Origin: Jiella avicenniae
Lineage (GTDB): Bacteria; Pseudomonadota; Alphaproteobacteria; Rhizobiales; Rhizobiaceae
DNA length: 64,000 bases
Reading direction: 5' to 3'
NCBI RefSeq assembly: GCF_021390325.1
Contig: NZ_JAJUWU010000020.1
Location: forward strand, 91,979-155,978
Shown here: piece by piece, positions 20,127 to 28,839 of the stretch
How positions within the stretch are numbered: the stretch's first letter is position 1
Layout: the number at the start of each line of letters is the position of its first letter
Position numbers and translations under genes: made by a program
The notes under the pieces: generated by a model
The model's database searches: none
What the model saw: only the letters and a program-made list of their open reading frames with translations
Told to the model about the DNA's origin: nothing

Positions 20127-21467
20127 ATGCGCTTACCTGTGTTGAGTCGTTCGCGCCGACGCATGTTCGGTTCCGTTGCCGCCGTTGCGATGGCCGGCCT
20201 GTTCGCTGGCTGCAGCGGAGACGTCGTGCGCTTCGACGACGGCTTCTATACCGGTTCCGTTCCCACGTCCGTTCCGCCGCAGCAGGTTCCGGCGTCGCAG
20301 CCCTATCCGGGGCAGATCGACGGCATGGCGACCGGCGCCATCGCTCCGGCTTCGCCCGGCGGCGGCTACGTCTCGAGCCCGCAGCCCTCGGCCTATCCCG
20401 CCGGCAATTCTTCGATGCAGCGCAGCCAGTTGCCGCCGCCGCCCGAGCCGTCCTACCGCAGCCAGCCGGAGCCGGTCCGCAGCGAGCCGAGCTACGCCGT
20501 CAGCGCGCCGCAGCCGGTCCGCTCGGCTCAGGCGAGCGCCGGCCGCATGGAGCCCGCCGCGGCCTCCTCGCAGGTCCCCGCGAGCCGCGGAGCGCCGCCG
20601 ACGACCCTCCAGCAGCAGGCGAAGAGCCTCGCCACGCCCCAGCCGCGCCCGATGAACGAGAGCCGCAGCGCGGCCGCCACGCGCAGCGACAGGTCGCCTG
20701 CCGCCGCCGCCGGCACGGTCACGGTCGCCTCCGGTGACACGCTCAACGGCATCGCGCGCCGGTCCGGCGTTTCGGCCGACGCGATCCGCCGTGCCAACAA
20801 TCTCGACTCCGACGTGATTCGCCTCGGCCAGACCCTGATGATTCCGGCGGGCGGCAAGATGCCCGAGGCGAAGAAGCAGGAGGTCGCCGCTGCGAAGCCT
20901 TCGCCGGCTGCTGCCGCGAAGCCGAGCGAGACGACGAAGATCGCAGAAGTCCCAGCGGAGCCGAAGCCGGCAGTCGCGGAAAAGAGCGGCCGCATCGCGT
21001 CGGCGTCTCAGAGCGTCGATCCGGCGCCGACCGGTTCCGTCCAGAAGGCGGCCGAACGCGAAGTCGCGGCGGTTGCGCCAAACTCCACCGGCATCTCGCA
21101 GTTCCGCTGGCCGGTGCAGGGGCGCGTCATCAATCGCTACGGCGAGAAGGTCGACGGTCGCCGCAACGACGGCGTCAACATCTCCGTGCCGCGCGGGACG
21201 CCGATCAAGGCTGCCGAGAACGGCGTCGTCATCTACGCCGGCGACGGGCTCAAGGAGTTCGGCAACACCGTTCTGGTCAAGCACGACAACGGCCTCATCA
21301 CCGTCTACGGCCATGCCGATGCGCTGAAGGTCAAGAAGGGCGAAGACGTCAGACGCGGCGAAGTCATCGCCCAGTCCGGCATGAGCGGCGATGCCGACGT
21401 GCCGATGCTGCACTTCGAAGTGCGCAAGAATTCCTCGCCGGTCGACCCGACCAAATATCTGCAGTAG
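20127..21467 (+). CDS. nlpD: NlpD-like lipoprotein: LysM plus degenerate LytM (M23) domain
   Basis: This 446-residue predicted lipoprotein has a signal peptide and a lipobox-like Leu-Phe-Ala-Gly-Cys29. A long Pro/Ser/Gln-rich linker follows, then a LysM domain (about 196-242) and a C-terminal M23/LytM domain (about 330-446). The metal-binding residues expected of an active M23 peptidase are altered: the HxGxD-type element reads NDGVN and the HxH element reads MLH. Only the YGH histidine remains. This is the pattern of NlpD/EnvC proteins, which activate cell-separation amidases rather than cut wall themselves. ATG 20127 is preferred over GTG 20124. It follows surE-pcm, as in many proteobacteria. 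Confidence 0.87.
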   Translation: MRLPVLSRSRRRMFGSVAAVAMAGLFAGCSGDVVRFDDGFYTGSVPTSVPPQQVPASQPYPGQIDGMATGAIAPASPGGGYVSSPQPSAYPAGNSSMQRSQLPPPPEPSYRSQPEPVRSEPSYAVSAPQPVRSAQASAGRMEPAAASSQVPASRGAPPTTLQQQAKSLATPQPRPMNESRSAAATRSDRSPAAAAGTVTVASGDTLNGIARRSGVSADAIRRANNLDSDVIRLGQTLMIPAGGKMPEAKKQEVAAAKPSPAAAAKPSETTKIAEVPAEPKPAVAEKSGRIASASQSVDPAPTGSVQKAAEREVAAVAPNSTGISQFRWPVQGRVINRYGEKVDGRRNDGVNISVPRGTPIKAAENGVVIYAGDGLKEFGNTVLVKHDNGLITVYGHADALKVKKGEDVRRGEVIAQSGMSGDADVPMLHFEVRKNSSPVDPTKYLQ

Positions 21468-21479
21468 GCGCTGCGCCTT

Positions 21480-21503
21480 CCGGCGGCGACGGATCGCCGC
21501 CGG
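21480..21503 (+). terminator. Strong GC hairpin after nlpD
   Basis: Perfect 10-bp stem CCGGCGGCGA/TCGCCGCCGG with a four-base loop, 13 bases after the nlpD stop. There is no T-tract, so it may be a weak or Rho-assisted terminator or an mRNA-stabilising hairpin. Confidence 0.4.
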
Positions 21504-21767
21504 ACCTCATCGCTTCCCGGATGCCCACGTCCGACCAAGCGTCGCTCGCCGACCTCCAGGCGTGACGGAACCCGATCGCGAGAGAAAATCTCGCGGTCGG
21601 GTTGCTCGTTCCGGCACTCGTCTCTCGCGACGCCGCGTCCGCGGCCTCGCCGCGAGTGTAGGCGATGGCGCGTCGTGCGTCCCGCCGACCCTCGAGCGAT
21701 CACCCAGGGGTCCTGGAACTCCCGGCCGGGGCGAACGCTCGAAGGCATGTGCCAGCGGCGACGCTTC

Positions 21768-21890
21768 GATCTCCCCCCTTGCGGGGGAGATGGGTGGCAA
21801 CCCAGAGGGGGTCGACGCGGCATCGTCGAGCAGTCCGGCGCGAGGTCACCCCCTCTGCCTGCCGGCATCTCCCCCGCAAGGGGGGAGATC
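21768..21890. repeat. 123-bp inverted repeat with internally palindromic 25-bp arms
   Basis: The left arm (21768-21792, core CTCCCCCCTTGCGGGGGAG) and the right arm (21866-21890) are exact reverse complements over 25 bp. Each arm is itself a near-palindrome. Inside, AGAGGGGGT on the left pairs with ACCCCCTCT on the right. Arms of this kind are scattered through many Hyphomicrobiales genomes as intergenic repeats. This copy could fold into a large cruciform or RNA hairpin between two convergent genes. Confidence 0.8.
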
Positions 21891-21957
21891 ACGCCAATCG
21901 CCAGCCCGGCCACAGTTTCGAGCGATCGCCCTGGGCCCCCCGCACCCGCGCTTGCGT

Positions 21958-23010
21958 TCACCGCAGCCTGGAAAGGGCCGGGGACAGCCGCGCCAGGCTG
22001 AGCAGTTCGAACAGCATCTGCGCGCCGGCATGGGCGGTGTTGGTCGTCGCGTCGTATTGCGGGGCGACCTCGACGACGTCGCCGCCGATCAGATTCACCC
22101 CGGCGAGGCAGCGCAGGATCGCCTGCGCCTCACGGCTGGTCAGCCCGCCGATCTCGGGTGTGCCGGTGCCGGGTGCGAAGGCCGGGTCGAGGCTGTCGAT
22201 GTCGAAGGAGAGATACACCGGCCCGTCGCCCGCGACGGCCTTGGCCCTTTCGACGATGGCCGCGACGCCGAGATCGGAAATCTCCTCGGCATGGATCACC
22301 GTCATCCCGGTTTCGTAGGAGAATTCCCAGAGATATTCCGACGAGCCCCGGATGCCGATCTGGATGGTGCGCTCGGGATCGAGCACGCCGTCGAGGACGG
22401 CCTGACGGAACGGGCCGCCATGGTGGAACTTGCAGCCGTCGAACGGGCCCGACGTGTCGCAATGGGCGTCGATGTGGATCATTCCCACTGGCCGTTCGGC
22501 GCCGAGCGCCCGCAGGATCGGCAGCGTGATCGAGTGGTCGCCTCCGACGAACAGCGGCAGGACGCCGGCTCCGGCGATCGCCGCTGCCGCCTTTTCGATG
22601 TCCTCGTGCGAAGTCGCGAGATCGAACCGGGAGCGGAACGGCACGTCGCCGATGTCGGCGACGGCGATCTCGTGGGTCGGCATGGTCTTGAGGACGTGGT
22701 TGTAGGGGCCGACCCGTTCGATCGTCCGAAGCGCCCGCGGCCCGAAGCGCGAGCCGTTGCGGTTGGTCACGCCGAGATCCATCGGCACGCCGATCATCGC
22801 CACGGCGAGATCGCCGAAGTCCGGCGCGTTCCAGTCGACAGCCCGGTAGGGGACGTCGAGCAGCGTCGGCAGGCCCGCATAGGGTGCGACGCGTGTGCCC
22901 TTCGGATCGAACAGGCGGTCGGCGACGGCGGCAAAGCCTTCGTCGTAGATCCTGCACTCGTTGTCGCCGGCAAAGCGCTGGCGGAGTGCGGTGAGCTTGT
23001 CGTCATCCAT
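21958..23010 (-). CDS. Agmatinase/guanidino-acid hydrolase family protein
   Basis: Ureohydrolase of 350 residues that releases urea from a guanidino compound (agmatine, guanidinobutyrate or similar). The binuclear manganese ligands are all present: His in GGDHS, the DAHCD motif, and the paired Asp in SFDIDSLDPAFAPGTGTPE. The roughly 50-residue N-terminal extension before the core resembles guanidinobutyrase and guanidinopropionase more than E. coli SpeB. Substrate cannot be decided from sequence. It overlaps the upstream aminotransferase gene by 8 bp on the same strand, so the two are coexpressed and may act in one pathway. Confidence 0.87.
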   Translation of the reverse strand: MDDDKLTALRQRFAGDNECRIYDEGFAAVADRLFDPKGTRVAPYAGLPTLLDVPYRAVDWNAPDFGDLAVAMIGVPMDLGVTNRNGSRFGPRALRTIERVGPYNHVLKTMPTHEIAVADIGDVPFRSRFDLATSHEDIEKAAAAIAGAGVLPLFVGGDHSITLPILRALGAERPVGMIHIDAHCDTSGPFDGCKFHHGGPFRQAVLDGVLDPERTIQIGIRGSSEYLWEFSYETGMTVIHAEEISDLGVAAIVERAKAVAGDGPVYLSFDIDSLDPAFAPGTGTPEIGGLTSREAQAILRCLAGVNLIGGDVVEVAPQYDATTNTAHAGAQMLFELLSLARLSPALSRLR

Positions 23011-24220
23011 CGGTCGAAACCTCCTTGGCGGGGGCTGTCTGGTCGCTCGCGCCGCCGAGCGCCAGCCGCCGCATGACCTCCCGGATGCCGTCCTCCGGCA
23101 CGTTGGCGAAGGCGATCCGCAGATGTCCGTCCTGATCCGGCCCGAAGAACGAGCCGGGCAGGGCGAGGATGCCGAAATCGCGGGCGAGTTCGGCCGCCAC
23201 GGTCGCGGCCGGGCGGTCGGGGAAGGGATGGCGGACATAGGCGAAATAGGCGCCGATCTGGTCGAGCGTCCAGCCGGGAACTTCGCCGATCATCGCCGCG
23301 AAGAGGCGAGCCCGGGAAGCGATCGCGGCGGCGTTCTCGGTGCGCCAGTCGGCGAGCGCGTCGATCGCCCATGGCAGGGCCGCCTGGGGCGGGCGCGGGG
23401 CGCAGATCTGCAGGTTGTCGACCACCTTCTCGATTTCGCCGACGATGGCCCCGCCGCCGATCAGCGCGCCGAGCCGGTGACCGGGGATCGCATAGGCCTT
23501 GGAGAAGGAGTACAGCCCCACGAGATTGGTCTCGGCGCGCGGATCGGCGAAGAGCGCGTGCGGCGTGCCGGCCGATGGCGGGAGAAAGTCGCGGTAGGTC
23601 TCGTCGAGCACGAGATAGAGCCCGCGGCGCACGCAGACCCGGAAGAGCTCGGCGATCAGCGTCGGCGGATAGACGGCCCCGGTCGGATTGTTCGGGCTGA
23701 CGAGAACCAGCGCCCGGGTCCGCCCGTCGATCAGCGCCTCGAAGTCCTCCGGATCGGGCAGGAAGCCGTTCTCGGCCTTCGTCGCCAGCGCCCGCTTCTC
23801 GATGCCGAGCATGTCCAGCGTCATCTGGTGGTTGAAATACCAGGGCGTCGGCAGGACGACCGCGTCGCCCGCGCCGGCGACGGCGATCATCGCCGCGAAG
23901 AAGGCCTGGTTGCAGCCCGCGGTGATGGCGATCTGGCGGGCCTCGATCGGCGCCCCGTAGATCTTCGAGACGTGTCCGGCATAGGCCGCCCGAAGCGCCG
24001 CGTCGCCGAGAATCTCTCCGTAGCGCGCAGCGGCCGGGCTGCCCGCCGCCTCCGCGAGGCGCGCCGAGAACGCTGCCGGCGGCGCATGGTTCGGCACCGC
24101 CTGGCTGCAGTTGATCAGCGGGCCATGGCGCCCGTCATAGGCGCCCGTCCATTTGTCGGCCTGCGCGATGGGCGGCGAGGAGACGGCCGTCAGCAGTGGA
24201 TTTGGCCGAGGCGGGGTCAT
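23003..24220 (-). CDS. Class I/II PLP-dependent aminotransferase
   Basis: Fold-type I aminotransferase, 405 residues. The substrate-binding SPNNPTGAVYP motif is present, as is the LVLDETYRDF Asp/Tyr pair that contacts PLP. The Schiff-base lysine is in SFSKAYAIPGHRLG, with the C-terminal LRIAFANV Arg. It is the first gene of a two-gene minus-strand operon; the downstream gene is a guanidino-compound hydrolase. Arginine-pyruvate transamination followed by decarboxylation and guanidinobutyrase action is a known route that would use such a pair, but no decarboxylase is in view. Other amino donors are equally possible. Confidence 0.86.
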   Translation of the reverse strand: MTPPRPNPLLTAVSSPPIAQADKWTGAYDGRHGPLINCSQAVPNHAPPAAFSARLAEAAGSPAAARYGEILGDAALRAAYAGHVSKIYGAPIEARQIAITAGCNQAFFAAMIAVAGAGDAVVLPTPWYFNHQMTLDMLGIEKRALATKAENGFLPDPEDFEALIDGRTRALVLVSPNNPTGAVYPPTLIAELFRVCVRRGLYLVLDETYRDFLPPSAGTPHALFADPRAETNLVGLYSFSKAYAIPGHRLGALIGGGAIVGEIEKVVDNLQICAPRPPQAALPWAIDALADWRTENAAAIASRARLFAAMIGEVPGWTLDQIGAYFAYVRHPFPDRPAATVAAELARDFGILALPGSFFGPDQDGHLRIAFANVPEDGIREVMRRLALGGASDQTAPAKEVSTDG

Positions 24221-24720
24221 GGACGCTCCTTTGCATCGGGCATTGCCCGGACGAATGTCGGTGGCGTTCGGCGCCGGGCAGTCCGAACGGCCGCCAGGAT
24301 CGAGGCGAACGGGCAGGGCCGGCGGTGGCAGGGTCGAGGCGATCTCGTCCCGACGTCGGTGCGCTCGCCGCTTTCCATCAGCGCGCCCTCTTAGACGATG
24401 CCGCCGCAAAACAGAATGCCGACCGACCCGTCGACCGGCGCTCCAGCGCAGGGGATGGGCGACGAGCACCTCGCCGGTCGAAGAGATTCGGGTCCGCGCC
24501 GACGATCGACCGGAAAAGACGTGCGATTCGAAGCGGCTCCGGCGACGCGATTCGATCGTGCCCGTCGTCTCGAAGTCTGCGAAAACCGCCTCCGGAGCCC
24601 GCTCGTGACGCTTTCGTGTCGGCTCGCGGGGCGGCCGCGAAACGTTTGGCCCATGTCGCTTGACAGCGCCCCCGCTTCTCCGTAAACGACCGCCTCACAA
24701 GCCGCGGCGAGCGGCGAAGC
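24221..24720. other. Intergenic region between aminotransferase gene and tRNA-Asp
   Basis: About 500 bp holding the promoter of the minus-strand aminotransferase pair and that of the plus-strand tRNA. Short open frames exist on both strands but have no ribosome-binding sites or recognisable products. I see no other feature. Confidence 0.5.
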
Positions 24721-24797
24721 GCGGGTGTAGCTCAGTCGGTTAGAGTGCCGGCCTGTCACGCCGGAGGTCGCGGGTTCGAGCCCCGTCACTCGCGCCA
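24721..24797 (+). tRNA. tRNA-Asp (GTC)
   Basis: A full cloverleaf can be drawn. The acceptor stem GCGGGTG/CACTCGC has one G-T pair. The D-arm includes the TAGCTCAGTCGGTTAGAG consensus. The anticodon stem CCGGC/GCCGG has loop CTGTCAC, giving anticodon GTC. The T-arm carries GGTTCGAGCCC. The discriminator G and CCA are encoded (24794-24797). Confidence 0.97.
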
Positions 24798-24974
24798 TTT
24801 CTTCTCTCGATTTCCGCAAATCAGATCGGGCGATACCGGCCGCAAGCCGCCATTCGCGAATGCGGCGGATCGCACCCGGCCTCGATCTTGCCCGTCGACC
24901 GCTCCGCGCGCACTTCATGGTGTGCACTCCATGTCGCGGCGGCGTGCGCGAGGATGCTCCCGGGCCTCCGGCGC

Positions 24975-25289
24975 TCAGATTCCCGACCCCGAATCCTCGA
25001 AGTCCGCCATGTCGGCCGGGGCGGGGAGATCGAGGGCGGGAGAATGCGCCGTCGGCTGCGGCCAGGGCATCCAGGCGACGAGTTCGTCCTCGTCATAGGT
25101 GACCAGCAGGTCGTGCCCGGTATCCGTCGCCACCCAGCCGCGCTCGGCCGATCCGCGGACGGTCTGGTAGCGCACGGTGTCGACCTCCGCCGGTCCCTGT
25201 TCGCCGCCACGCACCGTGACCAGGATGCGCTCGCCGTCTCGCCGCGCCGTCGCCATCGGCAGCCACCCGCCTCTCGCCGAATCCGCCAT
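24975..25289 (-). CDS. Hypothetical protein, 104 residues
   Basis: Small, acidic-ended soluble protein with no recognised domain and no signal peptide or membrane helix. The N-terminal half has alternating beta-strand character (ILVTVRGG, VRYQTVRG, DLLVTYDEDELVAW). The C-terminus is Pro/Asp/Glu-rich. ATG 25289 is chosen because the open frame upstream runs through the promoter region. It lies between tRNA-Asp and nuoA and reads away from the nuo operon. Codon usage is like the neighbours. Confidence 0.6.
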   Translation of the reverse strand: MADSARGGWLPMATARRDGERILVTVRGGEQGPAEVDTVRYQTVRGSAERGWVATDTGHDLLVTYDEDELVAWMPWPQPTAHSPALDLPAPADMADFEDSGSGI

Positions 25290-25595
25290 CGGATCGTCTC
25301 CCGTGCGTCGCCCGGCACCCGTGGCCGGGAGGGAGGTGATCTTGCGGCGATCGGCCGCGACTGGCAAGCCTCGCAAACGGGGCGTAAACGTCTGGCGGTC
25401 ATCGCAAATCATCGGCCGGGCTGGATAAAACCGATTGCTCTCAGATCCTTGCGCCAGAGAACGCCTTGCACACATTCTAAGAAGGGGATAACCCTCGCCG
25501 CAATGCGGCATGGCGGTTCGCCCTCCGGCCGCCGATCCTTGCGGCGCGGACGTCTCGTCCGCCGCCTCGACCGTCACCGGGGATGAAATGGTCCG
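25290..25595. promoter_or_regulatory. Divergent promoter region upstream of the nuo operon
   Basis: This 306-bp region between the minus-strand hypothetical gene and nuoA must hold the promoter of the 17-kb complex I operon. A weak sigma-70-like pair, TTGCAC (25466-25471) and TAACCC (25489-25494) with 17-bp spacing, is the best I can see. It is not strong evidence. Confidence 0.35.
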
Positions 25596-25961
25596 ATGAG
25601 CGCACTCCTCGCATCCTATCTGCCGATCGTGATCTTCGTCGGCGTCGCGCTGGTCATCGGCCTGGCGCTTCTCGTCACGCCGTTCCTCGTCGCCTTCAAG
25701 GCGCCGGACGACGAGAAGCTCTCGGCTTACGAATGCGGCTTCGACGCCTTCGACGATTCCCGCATGAAGTTCGACGTGCGCTTCTACCTGGTGTCGATCC
25801 TGTTCATCATCTTCGACCTCGAGGTCGCCTTCCTGTTTCCCTGGGCGGCGAGTTTCGGAACCCTCGGCTGGTTCGGCTTCTGGTCGATGATGGTGTTTCT
25901 CGGCGTCCTGACGGTCGGCTTCGTCTACGAATGGAAGAAAGGCGCACTGGAATGGGACTGA
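25596..25961 (+). CDS. nuoA: NADH-quinone oxidoreductase subunit A
   Basis: Three-helix membrane subunit of complex I, 121 residues. The conserved cytoplasmic loop with [12 protein letters not shown] is present, including the Cys that shifts with the active/deactive state in homologues. [15 protein letters not shown] follows. First gene of the operon; it overlaps nuoB by 10 bp. Confidence 0.97.
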   Translation: MSALLASYLPIVIFVGVALVIGLALLVTPFLVAFKAPDDEKLSAYECGFDAFDDSRMKFDVRFYLVSILFIIFDLEVAFLFPWAASFGTLGWFGFWSMMVFLGVLTVGFVYEWKKGALEWD

Positions 25962-26545
25962 TCATCGGCGACAAGCCGTTCGCTTCGTTCGCCCCCGAGG
26001 CGGGGACGGGTGCGGCCGCAGCCGCGCCGGGCCTGCCCATCGCGCAGCGGCAGGATCCGTTCGTCACCGAGGTCAACGAGGAGCTGGCCGACAAGGGCTT
26101 CCTCGTCACCTCGACCGACGAACTGATCCAGTGGGCGCGCACCGGCTCGCTCATGTGGATGACCTTCGGCCTCGCCTGCTGCGCGGTCGAGATGATGCAG
26201 GTCTCGATGCCGCGCTACGACGTCGAGCGATTCGGCTTCGCGCCGCGCGCCAGCCCGCGTCAGTCGGACGTGATGATCGTCGCGGGAACGCTGACCAACA
26301 AGATGGCGCCGGCGCTGCGCAAGGTCTACGACCAGATGCCGGAGCCGCGCTACGTCATCTCCATGGGCTCCTGCGCCAATGGCGGCGGCTATTATCACTA
26401 TTCCTATTCGGTGGTGCGCGGCTGCGACCGCGTCGTGCCGGTCGACATCTACGTGCCGGGCTGCCCGCCGAGCGCCGAGGCGCTGCTCTACGGCATTCTT
26501 CTCCTGCAGAAGAAGATCCGCCGCACCGGCACGATCGAACGGTAG
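25952..26545 (+). CDS. nuoB: NADH-quinone oxidoreductase subunit B
   Basis: Hydrophilic complex I subunit carrying the terminal cluster N2, 197 residues. The [4Fe-4S] ligands are visible as the adjacent pair in LACCAVEMM, the Cys of MGSCANGG and the Cys of VPGCPPSAE. The ATG at 25952 lies within the nuoA end. An Ala-rich N-terminal stretch (about 13-28) is variable. Confidence 0.97.
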   Translation: MGLIIGDKPFASFAPEAGTGAAAAAPGLPIAQRQDPFVTEVNEELADKGFLVTSTDELIQWARTGSLMWMTFGLACCAVEMMQVSMPRYDVERFGFAPRASPRQSDVMIVAGTLTNKMAPALRKVYDQMPEPRYVISMGSCANGGGYYHYSYSVVRGCDRVVPVDIYVPGCPPSAEALLYGILLLQKKIRRTGTIER

Positions 26546-26557
26546 GAAGGCCGCGTC

Positions 26558-27166
26558 ATGCGTGAATTCGCCACCACCGACATGGCCGACTATCTGGCCG
26601 AGGCCCTCGGCGAGAGGCTCGATTCCAGCGAGCATCGCTTCGGCGAGCTGACCATCGTCGTCGCACCTCAGGACATCGTCCGGGTCATGACCGTCCTGCG
26701 CGACGATCCGCAGACCCAGTTCGTCAATCTGATCGACATTTGCGGCGTCGACTATCCCGGGCGGGTCAAACGCTTCGAGGTGGTCTACCATCTGCTGTCG
26801 CCCCGGCAGAACCAGCGCATCCGCGTCAAGGTCCGCACCGCCGAGGACGATCCGGTTCCCTCGGTCTCCGAAGTCTTTCCCGCCGCCGACTGGTTCGAGC
26901 GCGAGGCCTACGACTTCTACGGCATCCTGTTCACCGGCCATCCGGATCTCCGCCGCATCCTGACGGACTACGGTTTCGAGGGCCACCCGATGCGCAAGGA
27001 TTTCCCGCTGACAGGCTTCGTCGAAGTCCATTACGACGAGGAAAAGAAGCAGGTGGTCTACGAGCCCGTGGAACTCAGACAGGAGTTTCGCAACTTCGAC
27101 TTCCTGTCGCCGTGGGAAGGCACCGAATACGTGCTGCCGGGCGACGAGAAGGCGAAGCGACAGTAA
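26558..27166 (+). CDS. nuoC: NADH-quinone oxidoreductase subunit C
   Basis: Peripheral-arm subunit of complex I (30-kDa homologue), 202 residues. Typical motifs are [13 protein letters not shown] near residue 57, the [20 protein letters not shown] signature near 113, and a C-terminal [12 protein letters not shown]. It starts 12 bp after nuoB. Separate nuoC and nuoD (not fused) is the alphaproteobacterial form; here a GFA-fold gene lies between them. Confidence 0.97.
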   Translation: MREFATTDMADYLAEALGERLDSSEHRFGELTIVVAPQDIVRVMTVLRDDPQTQFVNLIDICGVDYPGRVKRFEVVYHLLSPRQNQRIRVKVRTAEDDPVPSVSEVFPAADWFEREAYDFYGILFTGHPDLRRILTDYGFEGHPMRKDFPLTGFVEVHYDEEKKQVVYEPVELRQEFRNFDFLSPWEGTEYVLPGDEKAKRQ

Positions 27167-27181
27167 AGAGCGGAGAGCCCC

Positions 27182-27619
27182 ATGGCTGGCAAGCAACTCC
27201 AGGCCAAGTGCCTTTGCGGCGGCGTCCGCATCGATGCCGACATCGAAAACCAGGAAGTCGGCGCCTGCCACTGCGACATTTGCCGGCGCTGGGCCGGCGG
27301 GCCGTTCATGGCGGTCGAGGCCTCGGAGAACGTCGTCCTCGCGGGGACCGATCTTCTCGGCATCTACGAGTCGTCCGGCTGGGGCGAACGGGGCTTTTGC
27401 ACGGCCTGCGGCTCGACGCTGTTCTGGCGCTCCAAGGACGCGGCGCATTACGCCATCTCGGCGATGGCTTTCGACGATCTGAGCGAGGCGGTGCTGACGA
27501 AACAGATCTTCATCGACTCCAAGCCCGACTGGTATGCCTTCGCCAACGAGACGAAGTCGATGACCGGGGCGGAGTTCCTCGCGCAGTTCTCCTCCGAAGA
27601 GGACAAGCCGAATGGCTGA
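27182..27619 (+). CDS. GFA/CENP-V-fold zinc protein inside the nuo operon
   Basis: This 145-residue protein is of the glutathione-dependent formaldehyde-activating (GFA) domain family. The zinc ligands are visible as [16 protein letters not shown] and GFCTACGST. Family members bind zinc and some react with glutathione adducts, but most are uncharacterised. It starts 15 bp after nuoC and overlaps nuoD by 8 bp, so it is cotranscribed and probably translationally coupled with complex I. No direct link between this family and complex I is known to me. Codon usage matches the flanking nuo genes, so it is not a recent insertion. Confidence 0.88.
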   Translation: MAGKQLQAKCLCGGVRIDADIENQEVGACHCDICRRWAGGPFMAVEASENVVLAGTDLLGIYESSGWGERGFCTACGSTLFWRSKDAAHYAISAMAFDDLSEAVLTKQIFIDSKPDWYAFANETKSMTGAEFLAQFSSEEDKPNG

Positions 27620-28802
27620 GATCGACGTCCGCAACTTCAACATCAACTTCGGTCCGCAGCACCCCGCCGCGCATGGCGTTCTGCGCCTCGTGCTGGAACT
27701 CGACGGCGAGATCGTCGAGCGGGTGGATCCGCATATCGGCCTGCTCCACCGCGGCACCGAAAAGCTGATCGAGCACAAGACCTATCTCCAGGCGATCCCC
27801 TATTTCGACCGACTCGACTACGTCGCGCCGATGAACCAGGAGCATTCCTTCTGCCTCGCGATCGAGCGGCTGGCGGGGGTGACCGTGCCGCGGCGCGCCC
27901 AGTTGATCCGGGTGCTGTACAGCGAGATCGGCCGGATTCTGTCGCACCTTCTGAACGTCACCACGCAGGCGATGGACGTCGGCGCCCTGACGCCGCCTCT
28001 GTGGGGGTTCGAGGAGCGCGAGAAGCTGATGGTGTTCTACGAGCGCGCATCGGGCTCGCGTCTCCATGCCGCCTATTTCCGGCCGGGCGGCGTCCATCAG
28101 GACATTCCGCAGGCGCTCGTCGACGACATCGGGGCGTGGTGCGATCCGTTCCTCAAGGTCTGCGACGATCTCGAGGAGCTTCTCACCGACAATCGCATCT
28201 TCAAGCAGCGCAACGTCGACATCGGCGTCGTCCCGCTGGAAGACGTGTGGGCATTGGGCTTTTCCGGCGTCATGGTCCGCGGTTCGGGCGCCGCGTGGGA
28301 CCTGCGCAAGTCGCAGCCCTACGAGTGCTACGACGAAATGGAATTCGACATTCCCGTCGGCAAGAACGGCGACTGCTACGACCGCTACCTGATCCGCATG
28401 GTCGAGATGCGCGAAGCCGCCCGGATCATGAAGCAATGCGTGGAAAAGCTCTCGAGCGCGGACGGGCAGGGTCCCGTCGCCGCGACCGACGGCAAGCTGG
28501 TGCCGCCCAAGCGGGGCCAGATGAAGCGGTCGATGGAAGCCCTCATCCACCACTTCAAACTCTACACCGAGGGCTTCCACCTGCCGGAAGGCGAGGTCTA
28601 CGCCGCGGTCGAGGCGCCGAAGGGCGAATTCGGCGTCTATGTCGTGTCGGATGGAACGAACAAGCCGTATCGCTGCAAGATCCGGGCGCCGGGATTTGCC
28701 CATCTCCAGGCAATGGACGGCCTGTGCAAGGGCCACCTGCTGGCGGACGTTTCGGCCATTCTCGGCACGCTCGACATCGTCTTCGGCGAGGTCGACCGCT
28801 GA
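27612..28802 (+). CDS. nuoD: NADH-quinone oxidoreductase subunit D
   Basis: 49-kDa homologue of complex I that forms the quinone-binding site with NuoB, 396 residues. Signature [21 protein letters not shown] is at the N-terminus, followed by [12 protein letters not shown]. The C-terminus DIVFGEVDR is the usual ending. The start overlaps the GFA-fold gene; a Uma2-family gene follows after 37 bp. Confidence 0.97.
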   Translation: MAEIDVRNFNINFGPQHPAAHGVLRLVLELDGEIVERVDPHIGLLHRGTEKLIEHKTYLQAIPYFDRLDYVAPMNQEHSFCLAIERLAGVTVPRRAQLIRVLYSEIGRILSHLLNVTTQAMDVGALTPPLWGFEEREKLMVFYERASGSRLHAAYFRPGGVHQDIPQALVDDIGAWCDPFLKVCDDLEELLTDNRIFKQRNVDIGVVPLEDVWALGFSGVMVRGSGAAWDLRKSQPYECYDEMEFDIPVGKNGDCYDRYLIRMVEMREAARIMKQCVEKLSSADGQGPVAATDGKLVPPKRGQMKRSMEALIHHFKLYTEGFHLPEGEVYAAVEAPKGEFGVYVVSDGTNKPYRCKIRAPGFAHLQAMDGLCKGHLLADVSAILGTLDIVFGEVDR

Positions 28803-28839
28803 CGTTGCGGCCGACCCGACGAAGTGTCAGGTTGGAAAG

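Larger units (their letters stand above)
21468..21957. other. Intergenic region between convergent nlpD and the agmatinase-type gene
   Basis: A 490-bp gap between converging genes. It holds a strong GC hairpin just after nlpD and a large inverted repeat of a rhizobial intergenic type (both listed separately). I see no gene in it. Confidence 0.6.
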
